From positions 124,676,551 to 124,740,550 of the forward strand of contig NC_079135.1 in assembly GCF_945859705.1 (NCBI RefSeq): a DNA stretch of 64,000 bases, read 5' to 3'. Below the pieces are notes generated by a model. It ran no database searches, was not told the DNA's origin, and saw nothing but the letters and a program-made list of their open reading frames with translations. This stretch comes from Episyrphus balteatus. Its lineage: Eukaryota; Arthropoda; Insecta; Diptera; Syrphidae. The translations under genes were made by a program, and so were the position numbers. Shown here piece after piece: positions 52,265 to 64,000 of this stretch. How positions within the stretch are numbered: the stretch's first letter is position 1; each line of letters opens with the position of its first letter.

Positions 52265-54104
52265 ATTTATTTCACCACCTAATGTAAGTTACAAGTAACA
52301 AGTAAGTTATTCTAAAAGTTTACTAAAAAAGATGTTTTTATATTCTTGTACTTTAGATAAAGAAAAAATCTCTGTATTCAACATATTTAAATTTAAACAA
52401 GATAGAAACTTTTTGAAAACATAAATATTACAAGAGAAATTCAACTGGTGTTGGACCATTTCCTCAATCGGAACGCAGGTTGGTTGGTTAAGGGATAGGC
52501 CAATTGCCTTTCAACACTTCAGAATAATTAGACAAGGCAGTCTTCAGAACAACTAACTATCAATAGAATTGATGGTTGTTTGTTTGATATAGAGTTTTTG
52601 GCGGACGCATGCATTCAATAAAAAAACAGGAACACCGAACCAAGTCTCCCTCCAATTCATTGAAGATTGCTTTGGCAGAAACAATTTTAAAAGTTCTTTT
52701 ATAAGGTAAATCGTTCTTCCCAAGGGTACTAGTTAAGAACAGAAGCCTGCCGTGACAGTGCTGAATAATTTTCAAGACTTAAGAATAAACGGCTTAGGCA
52801 GCCAAAAACTCTCTGTACAAATAATACATTCAACTGGGACGATTACGGGTCTAAATATCACCCAAGACTTACAAGAAGTTAAAATAGAGATTTTTGATCC
52901 CAAGTTATATTAAGGTGTCAAACTTAATAAGCCAATAAGATAATAAGTATTACTGCTCCCTTCAAAGTATAAACAAGATCCCAGATCGGATTAAAACCTG
53001 CCGCCATAAATGGGAAACGTTTTCTACAAAATTGACGGAACTGGTCAATTACTTTTCGGTGAAAGAAACCCGCCATTAGCTTCAAACTGCATTGTTTCCT
53101 CTATTAAAGTGTGCTAACAGAAGAAAGAAAGAAGCTTATTATAAACCATATGAGAGATTTAACTGCTGGACACAGTTGACCAAATCAGTACAAAAAATTT
53201 AGACATTATTATAATCAGCAAACAATTATTTTGGTTAAATAATGATATTATTCTTCTAGTTGCTATGAAGAATTCTTAGAAATAATATGATAAGGTAAGT
53301 AGGTATTAAATGCTGTGCGTCAATGAGTTGCGTCAATTTGTAGTAAATTTAAGATAAATTTTGTCCCTTAATTTATTGTGATGAAAATAATCAACAATTT
53401 AAATATTTTACTAGCACCTATTTTTATATTTATTGTTTTATGAAATACTGATTACAAAAACGATCAAGGACATCATCATTGACCTTTGAGTTAGATCAAC
53501 AAAATTTGTCAAATAGGTGGAAGATAACCAGACTATAAATAGAATATGTCTATTTAAATATGCAAAAAACCAATGAACGTGTAGTAGCAAACGTGATCAA
53601 TATTGGTGCGATACTCAAGATTAAAAAAATTTAATGTGGTGTAATTTGTCTCAACACTAGATTACCAACAAAAAAAATAAGGGTAATCTTTACTTTATGA
53701 AGTATTTCTAAGAAAAATATAAAATTAATTAGAAGATTAAATTTGACTGTCTCAAATATTATAATTCCCAATTGGTAATGTCGAAGATATCATTTTCAGG
53801 TGATAACCCAACAATTAAGCTGATCTCATTTCAATACAATTTATTTTTAGTAATGACCAAAACGCAATAAATTGTTTTTGGATAATAGTTCTTGCTTACT
53901 TTATTGGAAAAAATATTGATATAAACTTTTATAACCGCAGTTTCGGCAAAATATTTCCATTTGAGTGGGTAAGGTATTTTTTTTTTTTGTCAAAATGTCA
54001 CTTTTCAAAATTGTGTATTTGAAAATTCTATAAATTCATAAATCCCAGTTCCAAAATCATGGCTATTCAAAGTTATGTATTCTAATAGAAGAAAAGTTGT
54101 TTTT
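52265..54104. other. Gene-free DNA
   Basis: Some stretches (52430-53150) are less AT-rich, but show no long frame or recognisable protein. Confidence 0.45.
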
Positions 54105-54141
54105 AACCGACTTCCAAAAAGGAGGTTCTCAATTCGTCTAT
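54105..54141 (+). repeat. Second copy of the ACCGACTTCC repeat (start only)
   Basis: Reads aaccgacttccaaaaagg and later ctcaattcgtct, the same start as the element at 16415-16635. The rest of the element is not present. Confidence 0.65.
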
Positions 54142-54272
54142 ATTTTTTACTTGCGATATATGTAGGTATACTATAGGGCAAGTTTAGGATTCGTAAAAAA
54201 AATCGAACTCGAGATAACAATTTTACATGACATTACGATGATGGAGAATGCCAAAAAAGTGGGTCCGGCAAT

Positions 54273-54303
<31 letters not shown>
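54273..54303. repeat. (TCTG)n microsatellite
   Basis: Seven units of TCTG, within a dispersed repeat that also occurs in diverged form near 13281-13345. Confidence 0.9.
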
Positions 54304-54305
<2 letters not shown>

Positions 54306-57300
54306 ATCTGGAGCTGCAGCCTAAACGAGTGAAGTGATTTTCTTCAAACTTGGTAGTTAGCAGTTTTTGGTGATTCCCTAGAGGGGAAATTGAAATTTTT
54401 TTTTATGACCAAAACTAACGGTACCTGCCATATAACGGAAATAGAAAAGTTAATTTTTTTCAAAAACGACCCTAACGATTTTGATTAAAATTTTTGTGTA
54501 TAGTACAACACATAAGAGCCAACTTTTTAAATAAAAAAAATATTTTTTGTACCGTTATTAACGGTACCTGTCATAGAACGGTTTTTTTCGTTTCTGAATA
54601 TCTCGTACAACATTAACCCGATTCAAATGAAAATTTTTATACAAAAGTGTGTAAGTAAAGATAATATTAAAATTTTAGAAAATTTTCAAAAAACGCATTT
54701 TTGGTTTTTTAAAAAAATATTTCAAAATTTTTTTTTGAAAAATCAATTTTTTGAAAACGGATTAATGAAAAATTTTGAAATTTAGTTTTAATGTGTAAAT
54801 TAATTATTTCTTCAAAATGGCATCCCAACTTTTTTTTTGAAAAATGTTAAAAAAATTTTATATATAAAAAACTATTTTTTAAAAAAACGGCTCCTACAAT
54901 TTTCGAAAATTTTTTTCTAAAAATACCTTTTTATACAAGAAATAAAATGGCATATTTGTTTTGTTTTTTTTTTTAAGATAATTTAAAACGGAGTTTAATT
55001 AATTATAAAAACAGATTTAATTTTTTTATACTACTTATGAAATTTCTTCAAAATATCAAATTTTTAATTTTTTGAATAAAAAGCTTTAACATTATAGTTA
55101 CTTTAAGCATAAGAGCAAGTACGTGCGACCCCAGTCGTGCAATTTATTTTTCATGTTTTTGTCAAAAGCAAAGCTTTAATACCTATCTAAAATCACAAAA
55201 CATTGACAAATTCGTGTTTTTCAAGGTTTTGACTTTTTTGACGATTTTAGACACATTTAAGACATTTTTTGGATATTTGCCAACGGTGCGTCCAACATTC
55301 CAAAAATAAAGAATTACTTATTACGAGGCTTTGTTCGAACTAGAAGTATACGAAGATCCGAGGAGGCCTAGATAATAAATATACCATGTCTCAAAAAATA
55401 GGACATTTTCAAAGGGAGATCCTGAGAACCCCGCCAAAAAAGCAACGTTTCAATACGACCGCGAATTAAGGGAAGGAATTCTCGTAAAAATTTAGTTCTC
55501 TTTCGAAAAAGGATCCCTATAAACTTTTCTTTGTATTGCAAGGTCATTTTTTTTTGTTAAAAATGATTATAAACTGCATTTTAAGATATTGCAAGAAACT
55601 TGGATCGGATTTTGATTTTGAAAGGGGAGTCAACATTTTTTATCGGTTGTTTATTAGACTGATTCAAAAAAAAAAATTTTGTTGTTCAAAGCACTACCGA
55701 AAATATTTTTGGAAATGACGAAAAAAAAAATACTGTAAAAGTTTCAGCCCTTAATATTAACATTAAGTGCCGCCGCATCGCAAATTTGTATTTCCCATAT
55801 GATTTACATGGGAAGATTGTGTTTTTGAGTTTGGAATTTTATAACTTTTTAACGGTTCATCAAAAAGGCTAGATTTATTCATTTTCTTGTATAAAATTGA
55901 ACACCTATTGTTTATAGTCAAAACAAAAATCCCTCGAAAAATTAATTTTAATGTTAAGAACTTGCCCTTTGCGTGCGAAGATTTTCTATAAAATACACGT
56001 AAACTTCAGTTTTTAATATATTGATAGAATTTTTTTTTAGTACATATTCCAACAAAATTTAGAAGCGGGATTGAAAAAAGTAATTGCAAAAAGAATAAAT
56101 ATCGTTTAAAATTTCTGTTTGCAAATTTTGTGTGATCAAAAGAATGTGGTACAAAATTCATAATTTTATAATGGTTCAAGAGTAGACAAAATTTGTAGTT
56201 CCACAACTTTTCTGATTTTTTTTTTTTAATCTACTTATTTTGAATTGCAGTTCCGACTCTCTCCGCTCAGCTCAGCTCCAAGGACACAAAAATATCAATT
56301 ATCTTTCACTATGCCTCACAACAACAAAATGCTGAAGAATCTGGGTGCAATTAGCTCATTCCACTATTCTCTAAATATTATATTCACAAATAACGGATTA
56401 AGCTTTTTTTTCAATTTAAGAGTATTTAGAACTTAACCTCATTTTTCTTGCAAAACAGAAACAAAAAAAATCATTTCTATCAACTAATACCAAGTCAATC
56501 GGATGTTTACAGAAATCTTCAAATCTTTTCAAGGTTTTCTTTAACTAAAACTTGTCATTAATATTCGTCTGATTATAAAAATAATTTTGTTTGGTTAATT
56601 CCTATTAAATAATATAATTTAAATAAATTACAAAAAAAAAAACTAAATTATTAAACATTTAAAATAATTTCATAAGACCACAAAATATGAAAAGATTTCT
56701 ACTATTTCAAACAATTAAATATTCTTATCTGTCGGTTGTTGTTTGTATTGTCATATCCCAACAAAACTTAATTCTGATAAGAACATCTGTATGGTTTATC
56801 TCCTCTTTAAAATGGGCTATTTACCTATACAAATACACAAAAAAAAAAAAAAACACCTACACACTATGAAACAAATATGAATTTGAATCACCTATGTAAG
56901 AGCTAACAGATAGTGAATTTATAAATTGCAAACAAATGTTATTTTTTTTTTCTTTTTTTGTATCAGATTAAAAATACATTTTTGTACAAAAATACAAAAG
57001 AAAAAAAAAAAACTGTGTGATCGAGATCAGTCAAAGCTTTTTTTAATCCATTTCTAGATGTCACATCCACACGACAACCACGCGAGCAACACCACTTCAC
57101 CAAAAGCACGAATGTGTTTGATTTTTTTTTTTTCTTTTTTTAATTTTTACATTTTTTTAATTGGCAGAACAGCGATGTTATACATTTAAAAAAATTATTT
57201 TTTTCAGAAGAGGGAAAAGAAATAAATAAAAGTTTTTAATAATATTTTGGTTAAAAAAATTAAATTCATGATTGAAAATATTGGTTCATTTTCAGAGTCA

Positions 57301-57411
57301 GAGTGCATACTTAGTTAACTCCGAATTACCAAAAATTTACCTCTGGGATGGAAAAATTCAATATTCAATAAATCTTTTAGTTAAATAGAGTGAAGAAGAA
57401 TTAGTTGTCAC
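54304..57411. other. Gene-free AT-rich DNA
   Basis: Poly(A) and poly(T) stretches. The part 54340-55090 has repeated ctcaaaaaacg-like phrases that suggest an old dispersed repeat. No gene. Confidence 0.45.
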
Positions 57412-57620
57412 TAAGTTAACAACAAGTTTACATCAAGTGAACAACAAGTTATTACAAAGTTAAAACAAAGTTTACACCAAGTTAACACCAGGTTAACACC
57501 AAGTTAACACCCTGCTAAAATTAAGTTAACACCAGATTAATATCAAGTTAACACCAGCTTAACACCAAGCTAATACCAAATTAACACCAAGTAAAAACAG
57601 GTTAACACATACTTAACTCG
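57412..57620. repeat. 11-bp minisatellite AAGTTAACACC
   Basis: About 18 diverged units of aagttaacacc. The core GTTAAC is itself a palindrome. Copies are most regular at 57478-57515. Confidence 0.9.
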
Positions 57621-57768
57621 GTGTTATCTTCTGACTTGCAAAAATAATCAAAAATGAAGAACAAGCTGATTCTAAGAGGTCATTAATAACACAAATCTGC
57701 AAAGTAGAATAAATCGTTTTGGTGAGTTCAAAGTTTGAAATAAAAATAGTCTATAAATTAGACATTAA

Positions 57769-57994
57769 CCCCTTGTATGTGACATATATGTCACAAACCA
57801 ACAAGGATCCCACAAAAATTGCAAAAAATGTATTTTTTTTTTTTTTCTTTTGAAGCTTTATAACATATTTCTTAGATATTGCTTTATCGACCATAATTTT
57901 AATAAATGGCACCAATAGTTTTTAATCGGCAGTTAATGTTGAAAGTCGATCGACATTATTAATTTTAAAATTTGCGATCTTGGGTTACAAGGGG
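57769..57994. mobile_element. piggyBac-type MITE, 226 bp
   Basis: TTAA on both sides (57765-57768, 57995-57998) and ends CCCCTTGTA and TACAAGGGG. Next to the left end is a perfect 16-base palindrome GTGACATATATGTCAC. No frame inside. Confidence 0.78.
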
Positions 57995-57998
57995 TTAA

Positions 57999-59436
57999 AA
58001 GTATTACAAAACTTTTTTTTAAAATAACGTCACTGGTGTAAAACATTTTAGATTATTAATTTCAAAGATCAAAATCATTTTTGCTTACGTAGTTGTGTTA
58101 ATTTCTTGTTAGTAGTTTTAGACAAAAAAAAAAAAAAAAAAATTAGGCGTCAATGTTATGCGAAATGCCATCAAAATGTCATTTTAAAATGTGCGATACG
58201 AGTACGAGTATGTACATTGAAGTATAGATAACAAATGATTCAAACAAATAATGATCATTGTATTAAGATACTATTATCTATTCATGGATGAGGACTTATT
58301 TTAGATAAGTTTTTTTTAAGAGCTTTGATTTTAATTTAATATAAATGGGATCTTTTAAGGCGATTTGTATCCAATTAGAAGTGTTTCACTGCTGGGAATT
58401 GTTTTGTTCGTTTTTATTTTTTTAATATCCCAACCGATTAAAAAGTCGATTAGTTAAAAGTTGAGAAAAACAAAACAATAACAACAATTATTAGTCAAAA
58501 TAACCTTCTATAAACTAAAAAATTCAATTAAAATCAAGTGTACTATACACAATGTACTCATTAGTTAAGTAGATCTAGATATGTTGTTGTCATTTTGGTA
58601 TCGATCGTCTCTGACGTTAGTTCTATTAAAATTAATCTAATAATGCATTTAAGATTTTTCTGACGTTAAAATAATAAAAAATTAACATTTAATAAGTTTC
58701 CAAGAAATTAGGTTAAAAACACACGATTAACCGCAACATTATAAAAGAGGCATTGGTTTTTGTTGTTTTGATGAAAAATAATAAAGGAGATTGCAATTTA
58801 TTGATATTTTTTAAATTCTCAATGAATTAAATTATTAAACATATTTCTGAATGAATTCAATGCACACGTTCAGAATGAAGATTGTTTGTGACAATATATG
58901 ACGTCTGAGTTTCATCTTATGTAAAATATTTTACCACAATTGTGGTGAATATATTCAATTATAAATCATTTAACTGTCAATCATAAAAATTAATTAACAA
59001 AATGATTATACGAAACCAACACAAATTCATATGAATTCCCACATAATAATGAAATGGCATCTTTCGGCTTAGTTTACAACCAGCTTCCTTTTGAAACAGG
59101 ATAAGAATGCTATGGATCAGAGCAAATTTAAAGCAATTTCGCAGATTTTTACAATTAGTCCAACTAAGTTATTTATATAATTGGTGGTGCAAGTGGATAA
59201 GAACTTAGTTCTTTTAAAAAGCGGAGAAGCACTTTGTACACCAGATTGGTACTTTCCTAACTCAAGCACGACTCGATTTGTACTGGATTTAATCCGGTGT
59301 CTTATGATTATTATTCTAATAACTAGATGTGAACTGTAAGAGACAGAACAAAATCCAACACAATGTTTTACTTTAATTTGCTTGAAACATACAAAATTGT
59401 AGGTTTGAATAAGGTCTACAAATTTGATTTTAATAA
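57999..59436. other. Gene-free AT-rich DNA
   Basis: No feature supported. Confidence 0.5.
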
Positions 59437-60387
59437 CACTGGTCAACAAAATTAAACTTTTTTTTTGTTACAGAAACCAAGGTATACTTTTCTATAGGAT
59501 TTTGATGTGCTGAGCTCGAATCCGAAGCCAAAAAAATTCTATCACATCACGTTTTTGAGATAATCCCGTTAGAAAATCGAAAATGCCGCTTTTTACCAGT
59601 TTTCTAGATTATTTCTTGGCTTTTGGTTATTTGTTTTAAATAAATTTGTAACGGTTTCTAATAGAACTAAATCTTGTCTTTCTACATCCGTTTAAATCTT
59701 TTAAATATCTCTTTTTTTCTTTGAGAAATTTGAAATTGAAATCAACGTGTTTGGTATATCTCATGTTTATTGACTTTTAATAGCGAATCTCGAAAAGTTC
59801 TTTGCCAATCGCTTTCAAATTTTGACACAACGTTTCATTTACATTCCAGTAAGTTCTTATCTTGTTTTTAACAAGAAAAAAATTATATTTTTCTCACTAG
59901 TAATTATTTAGTATAACTATCTGACACGGTGACGTTTTGATGTATCTCACCGCGATTCACCACCTTCGCAAATATAAAAATTTGCAAAATTCTAAATGGA
60001 ACGTTGTGTCAAAATTTGAAAGCGATTGGCAAAGAACTTTTCGAGATTCGCTATTAAAAGTCAATAAACATGAGATATACCAAACACGTTGATTTCAATT
60101 TCAGATTTCTCAAAGAAGAAAAGAGATATTTAAAAGATTTAAACGGATTTAGAAAGACAAGATTTAGTTCTATTAGAAACCGTTACAAATTTATTTAAAA
60201 CAAGTAACCAAAAGCCAAGAAATAATCTAGAAAACTGGTAAAAAGCGGCATTTTCGATTTTCTAACGGGATTATCTCAAAAACGTGATGTGATAGAATTG
60301 TTCTGACTTCGGATTCGAGCTCAGCACCCAAAAAACCTATAGAAAAGTATATCTTGGTGTTTGTAACAAAAACCTTGTTGACCAGTG
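59437..60387. mobile_element. Palindromic transposon, copy B of the CACTGG family
   Basis: A 951-bp near-perfect palindrome with ends CACTGGTCAACAA and TTGTTGACCAGTG, flanked by TAA (59434-59436, 60388-60390). The arms run about 400 bases each, for example gcgattggcaaagaactttt against its inverse. It shares arm sequence with 14766-15420. A 95-codon minus-strand frame over the right end is not thought to be real. Confidence 0.88.
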
Positions 60388-60583
60388 TAATTTTTTGAAT
60401 ATTCATCAGCAAAAAATAGATAATGTCAAAAAACAAATGGTATGTCCTAAATTTCTGACTTTTTTTTCGATATCTCGAAAACGGTTCATGATACGCAAAA
60501 AAATATGTATGCATGAATTGTTGAACATGGTAAAGCTACAAAAAAGCTCTTTTGAATAGGTTCGTATCTCGTCGGATAGCCGA

Positions 60584-60893
60584 GTTATTGTCAAAAAACC
60601 AATTTTATCCTTTTTTTTCAAAATGGTGGAAAAAGCTTATAGGAAATCTTGGTCGAAAACTTCAAGTTAAGCTTTTTTAAGCATCCCCTAAAACATATCC
60701 AAAATTTAGCTTTCACGGTCATTTTGCAATTCTAAGCCGTTATTGTCAAAAAACCAATTTTATCCTTTTTTTCAAAATGGCGGAAAAAGCTCATAGGAAA
60801 TCTTGGTCGAAAACTTCAAGTTAAGCTTTTTTAAGCATCCCCTAAAACATATCCAAAATTAAGCTTTCTCGGTCATTTTGCATTTCTAAGCCG
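60584..60893. repeat. Tandem duplication of a 155-bp segment
   Basis: 60584-60738 is repeated at 60739-60893 with few differences. The unit includes aatcttggtcgaaaacttca and ends at ctaagccgtt. It follows the palindromic element by about 200 bases. Confidence 0.9.
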
Positions 60894-63752
60894 TTTTTTC
60901 CGACGAAATTACTGGCCGAATTGGACTTTGGACAAACAATTTGTGTTTTTTATCTACTTAATATGAACATAAATCCATAAAGAAGACTATCAGAAGCGCT
61001 TAAGAAGTCTTAACTAATTCTTTAAGTATTTCTGTGCTAACTTGTGTAAACTGCAACTACAGTTTACAGTTAGTATTTTGAATTCACAGTTAGTAAAAGC
61101 TGTTTATTCAGCAAAACTAGTTTAAGAATTATTATTTTTGGCTTTTAATCAATTGAAAGAACTTTTTTCTTGTGATAAAGAAAATTAAAAACACTTCAAA
61201 CGGTGTATAATTTGAAATAAAGAGAGATAGAAATTGCAGAAATAAAGTTATTCGGGTTTTAAGATACATTTAACGAATAAAAAACTTTTCATTCAGAATC
61301 CATATTGTCAAAAATAAACTAATGATGAGGTCTTGTAGTATTTACTGAGCATTATCTGATGGCGTCCTTACTTTTATAAAAAAAAATTTAAGCCTTGCTA
61401 AAAAAAATAAGTAAATTGTGAGCTTGTACTACTAAGTTGTATGGAGAACAAAATTTTAAAATGTGTTTTTCTCGAAATGAGTTGGAATTGACTTGTGCTG
61501 TTTTTCCCCTGGACCCTTCAAATAGAAACGTTTGCCTGTTTGCCTGTCAGTCTTTGTCTTTTGGTAAAAAAAAAAAAAACATCAAATAGAATGTCGAATA
61601 CATTATTTAACAATTTTGAGCGTGAGTGCTTGCAAACCTTTTATATTTTCGAAAAACATTTTACGTCTTTTTTTTCCAAGCCAGACTTCTGCATTTGTAT
61701 ACCTATCTATACAATTTTACTACCTCAATGTTAAAAAAGTTAACAAAACAGATTTGACCAAAATTGTCGCTTATAAAATTTTGCTAATAAAAATGTATAG
61801 CTTGTTTACGAATTAATAAAAAAATTCATTAAGAACAAACAAAAAGGAAAAAAATATATAAAACAAAGACACGTCCCATGTTTATAGATGTTTTAAAAAA
61901 AAATCTTTAACAATAAAACATGATAATCTGCCGGCCGTAATTATACACATAAAAGTAAGTCCGACTTGAATTTATTTTTCTTTTAATGTAAATGTGATGA
62001 TGTGCCAATTGTTTTGTATGGTGTGTTGTGTTGGTTGGATACCAAATAAGAATTTATATCGATTAGCAACTAGAAACAATAACAATCAATCCCCAAAATA
62101 AGTTTTTTTTTTTTATTTTTTTTTTCTCTTCAATTAATTATATTATTATTCTCGACATTGCTGGTGGACGTATATTGAGAAGTTAGAGATGAGAATCTTT
62201 TTGCTTTCTTTTTGCTGGTTTGAGATGAATCCTCTCAAGTGTGAAGTCTTTTATTTATTTCTTGATAAGTGTGCGCTCTGGTTATTTACTGTTTGTGCCT
62301 TTGCAGCAGCATCAATTTATTAAGGATTACGTTATACTTAAATTAATTGACCAATTTTGTTGGTTTGTTTGTTGGTGTGTTAAAATCACGCTTTCTTGAT
62401 TTTTTTCTTGTCGACAAAGACGACAACCGACAACCCCACCACAACAACGGCTAAGGAAACGTAGCGGGAGTATGTAAGTTCTCCCTTTTTTTTTTTTGCG
62501 TACACTGGCTGGGCTGTCTGGTAGTTCATTAACCTGGGTTCTGTTCGATATTGTGTTATCAATCTCTCTTATATGCCCTCTTGGTAACGTGTTGATACAA
62601 TTTTATACAAATAAAAGGTATATCACACAAATGAACATAGCGTTATTATCGGTTTTAATAGGTATTTAATGACGATATGAGTCAAATAATGGCGAGCTAT
62701 AGACTGATTGAAAATAATAAACTCAAGGTTTTGATAGAGTGAGATAAAATGATAAAAATTTATAAGTCTAATCAAATTTATTTGGCATTAAATAAATATA
62801 TAAAAAAAACATATCATAATTCATAATTTGTTTAAATAAAAATTGAAATAAATGACCACGGTTATCTTTTGAACATCTCTGAATTGCAAATGAGAATATT
62901 TTCTTGTTTTACACTTTAAGGATGTGATTTTTCAGCTTCTTATTCATAGAAATGAATAAAGGTGAATTTTTGACAAAAAATTAATAAAATTTGTTACACT
63001 CAAGAAATTCAGTGCGATTAGCCCAAAAATTCATCAAATATTTTTTAAAAAGACTCAATCAATCTAAATTTTTGGTAAATTTGTATTTTTTTAATTTATT
63101 TCTCAATTTTAAACTGCAATTGAACAACGTCTTTCGTTCGACCAACGACAAATTTTATTGTACAACTTATATACAGGGTGTCCCAGGTTGCCACCTCAGA
63201 TAAAAACCATTGGTTTCTGAGGTAATTCGCTTCGTTATCGAGTCATTACGGTTTTCTTATTTTGCAGTGCTGTTTTCTTTAAATTTCTCCATTTTTTTCA
63301 AAATTTAAACTGATTTTAAAAATTTTAGTTTTATTCGAACAAAAAAATTGTCTCACATTTTTTTCCTGCCAATCTAACGGTTTCACCGGAATATATTATC
63401 AAAGAGGATTGTAAGCATTTATTTCCATTATTTTTTTTTTTCACTTTTGTAAATTATGTTATTTATTCAGAAAAATGCGTTGTAATTATGAAAATAAAAA
63501 AAAAAAAACAATTTATTTACTTAAACTTACGAAATTTTACTTGTACAAAAAGTAGATGTTAAAAAAAAACGGCAAATTAAGTATAGGTAAAATTAAAAAA
63601 AATAATAATTTTTTTTTTCTAAAAAAAAAAAAACATTGAGCTTTCGAAAGAAAACAAAAAAAATTATCTTAAAAATACCTAAATGCGTTTCTGAAAAGAA
63701 AAATTGTTCAAAAAATGTTTTTGAAATTTTGTTGTTTGAATCGCAGTTCAAA
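60894..63752. other. Gene-free AT-rich DNA
   Basis: No coding gene. The stretch 62410-62490 is the least AT-rich part and may be a regulatory or untranslated exon, but I have no splice evidence. The phrase acagggtgtccca near 63173 resembles ends of common insect repeats. Confidence 0.4.
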
Positions 63753-63815
63753 AATAACCACTTAATTTTATCAATTAAGTAACCGCTACTTAATTGATAA
63801 AATTAAGTGGTTATT
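63753..63815. repeat. Perfect 29-bp inverted repeat with 5-base loop
   Basis: The arms 63753-63781 and 63787-63815 are exact inverse complements (aataaccacttaatttt... against its inverse) around the loop accgc. It would fold into a strong hairpin and could be a replication-slippage product or a young hairpin element. Confidence 0.9.
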
Positions 63816-63829
63816 ATAAAAAACAAAAA

Positions 63830-64000
63830 TCCAAATTGTAGATCCATTTCTTCCAAAAAAAAAAAATTGAAAAAAACAAAAAATAAAATAAAAACAAACA
63901 AAAAAAAAATTAAAAAAAAAAAACAAAAAAAAATAAAAAGAAAACAAAAAAAAAAAATAATAAAAAAACAAAAAACAAAATAAAAAAAAAAATTTTTTTA
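63830..64000. repeat. A-rich low-complexity DNA at window end
   Basis: Nearly only A with a few T and C. No coding meaning, and prone to assembly error. Confidence 0.9.

Noticed and set aside
60227..60621. Minus-strand frames of 95 and 71 codons at the end of the palindromic element
   Set aside because: They run over the terminal repeat and flanking DNA, and similar readings occur in the other arm.
62410..62490. First exon of NFAT
   Set aside because: The composition is suggestive, but I could not find a donor on the minus strand with support or link it to 45060.
63786..63971. Minus-strand frame of mostly phenylalanine
   Set aside because: It is a translation of poly(A)-rich low-complexity DNA.

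Overview
The window is AT-rich animal nuclear DNA and almost certainly from an insect, most likely a fly (Diptera). The grounds are the spliced NFAT gene of the insect NFAT5-like type, the Ddx1 gene, an errantivirus-like Ty3/gypsy element, a BEL/Pao gag fragment, a Helitron with the usual insect 3' end, and many small inverted-repeat transposons. I cannot name the species. Only two host protein genes are well supported, and they converge: Ddx1 on the + strand (3' part, 1-2124) and an NFAT transcription factor on the - strand (coding exons spread from 45058 down to about 19589).

Layout. 1-2200 holds the end of Ddx1. 2490-12633 is one LTR retrotransposon on the - strand with gag, pol and an env-like frame. 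Its GGGT target duplication is intact, but its 5' LTR is cut to 94 bp and its integrase is split by an 846-bp DNA transposon. 14509-17648 is a broken, rearranged Helitron containing a palindromic transposon and a large inverted duplication. 17.7-19.6 kb is probably NFAT 3' UTR. 19.6-45.06 kb is NFAT: ten coding exons with consistent splice phases plus a predicted last exon that carries only the stop. Its long introns hold a BEL/Pao gag fragment, an unrecognised antisense ORF, a 5'-truncated non-LTR retrotransposon, a piggyBac-type MITE and several minisatellites. 45.06-64 kb has no recognisable coding gene. It may be 5' UTR intron or upstream DNA of NFAT, and it is filled with inverted-repeat elements (Transib-like, piggyBac-like, a TWA-target palindrome family, two foldbacks made of iterated motifs) and minisatellites.

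The NFAT model was assembled by hand. All exon junctions use GT/AG, and the running phase agrees across ten exons. It encodes about 1147 residues: a basic N-terminal region, the two-part Rel-homology region, and a long Q/S/N/M-rich C-terminal region. The transposons and host genes do not form a pathway together.

I found no clear new biological system. The most notable items are a textbook -1 frameshift signal between gag and pol, a MITE carrying seven copies of one motif in both orientations, two foldbacks whose arms are arrays of a 14-17 bp motif, a Transib-like element with RSS-heptamer-like ends, and an unrecognised 189-codon ORF whose repeat tail is open in several frames. All boundaries were read by eye and no database was searched.
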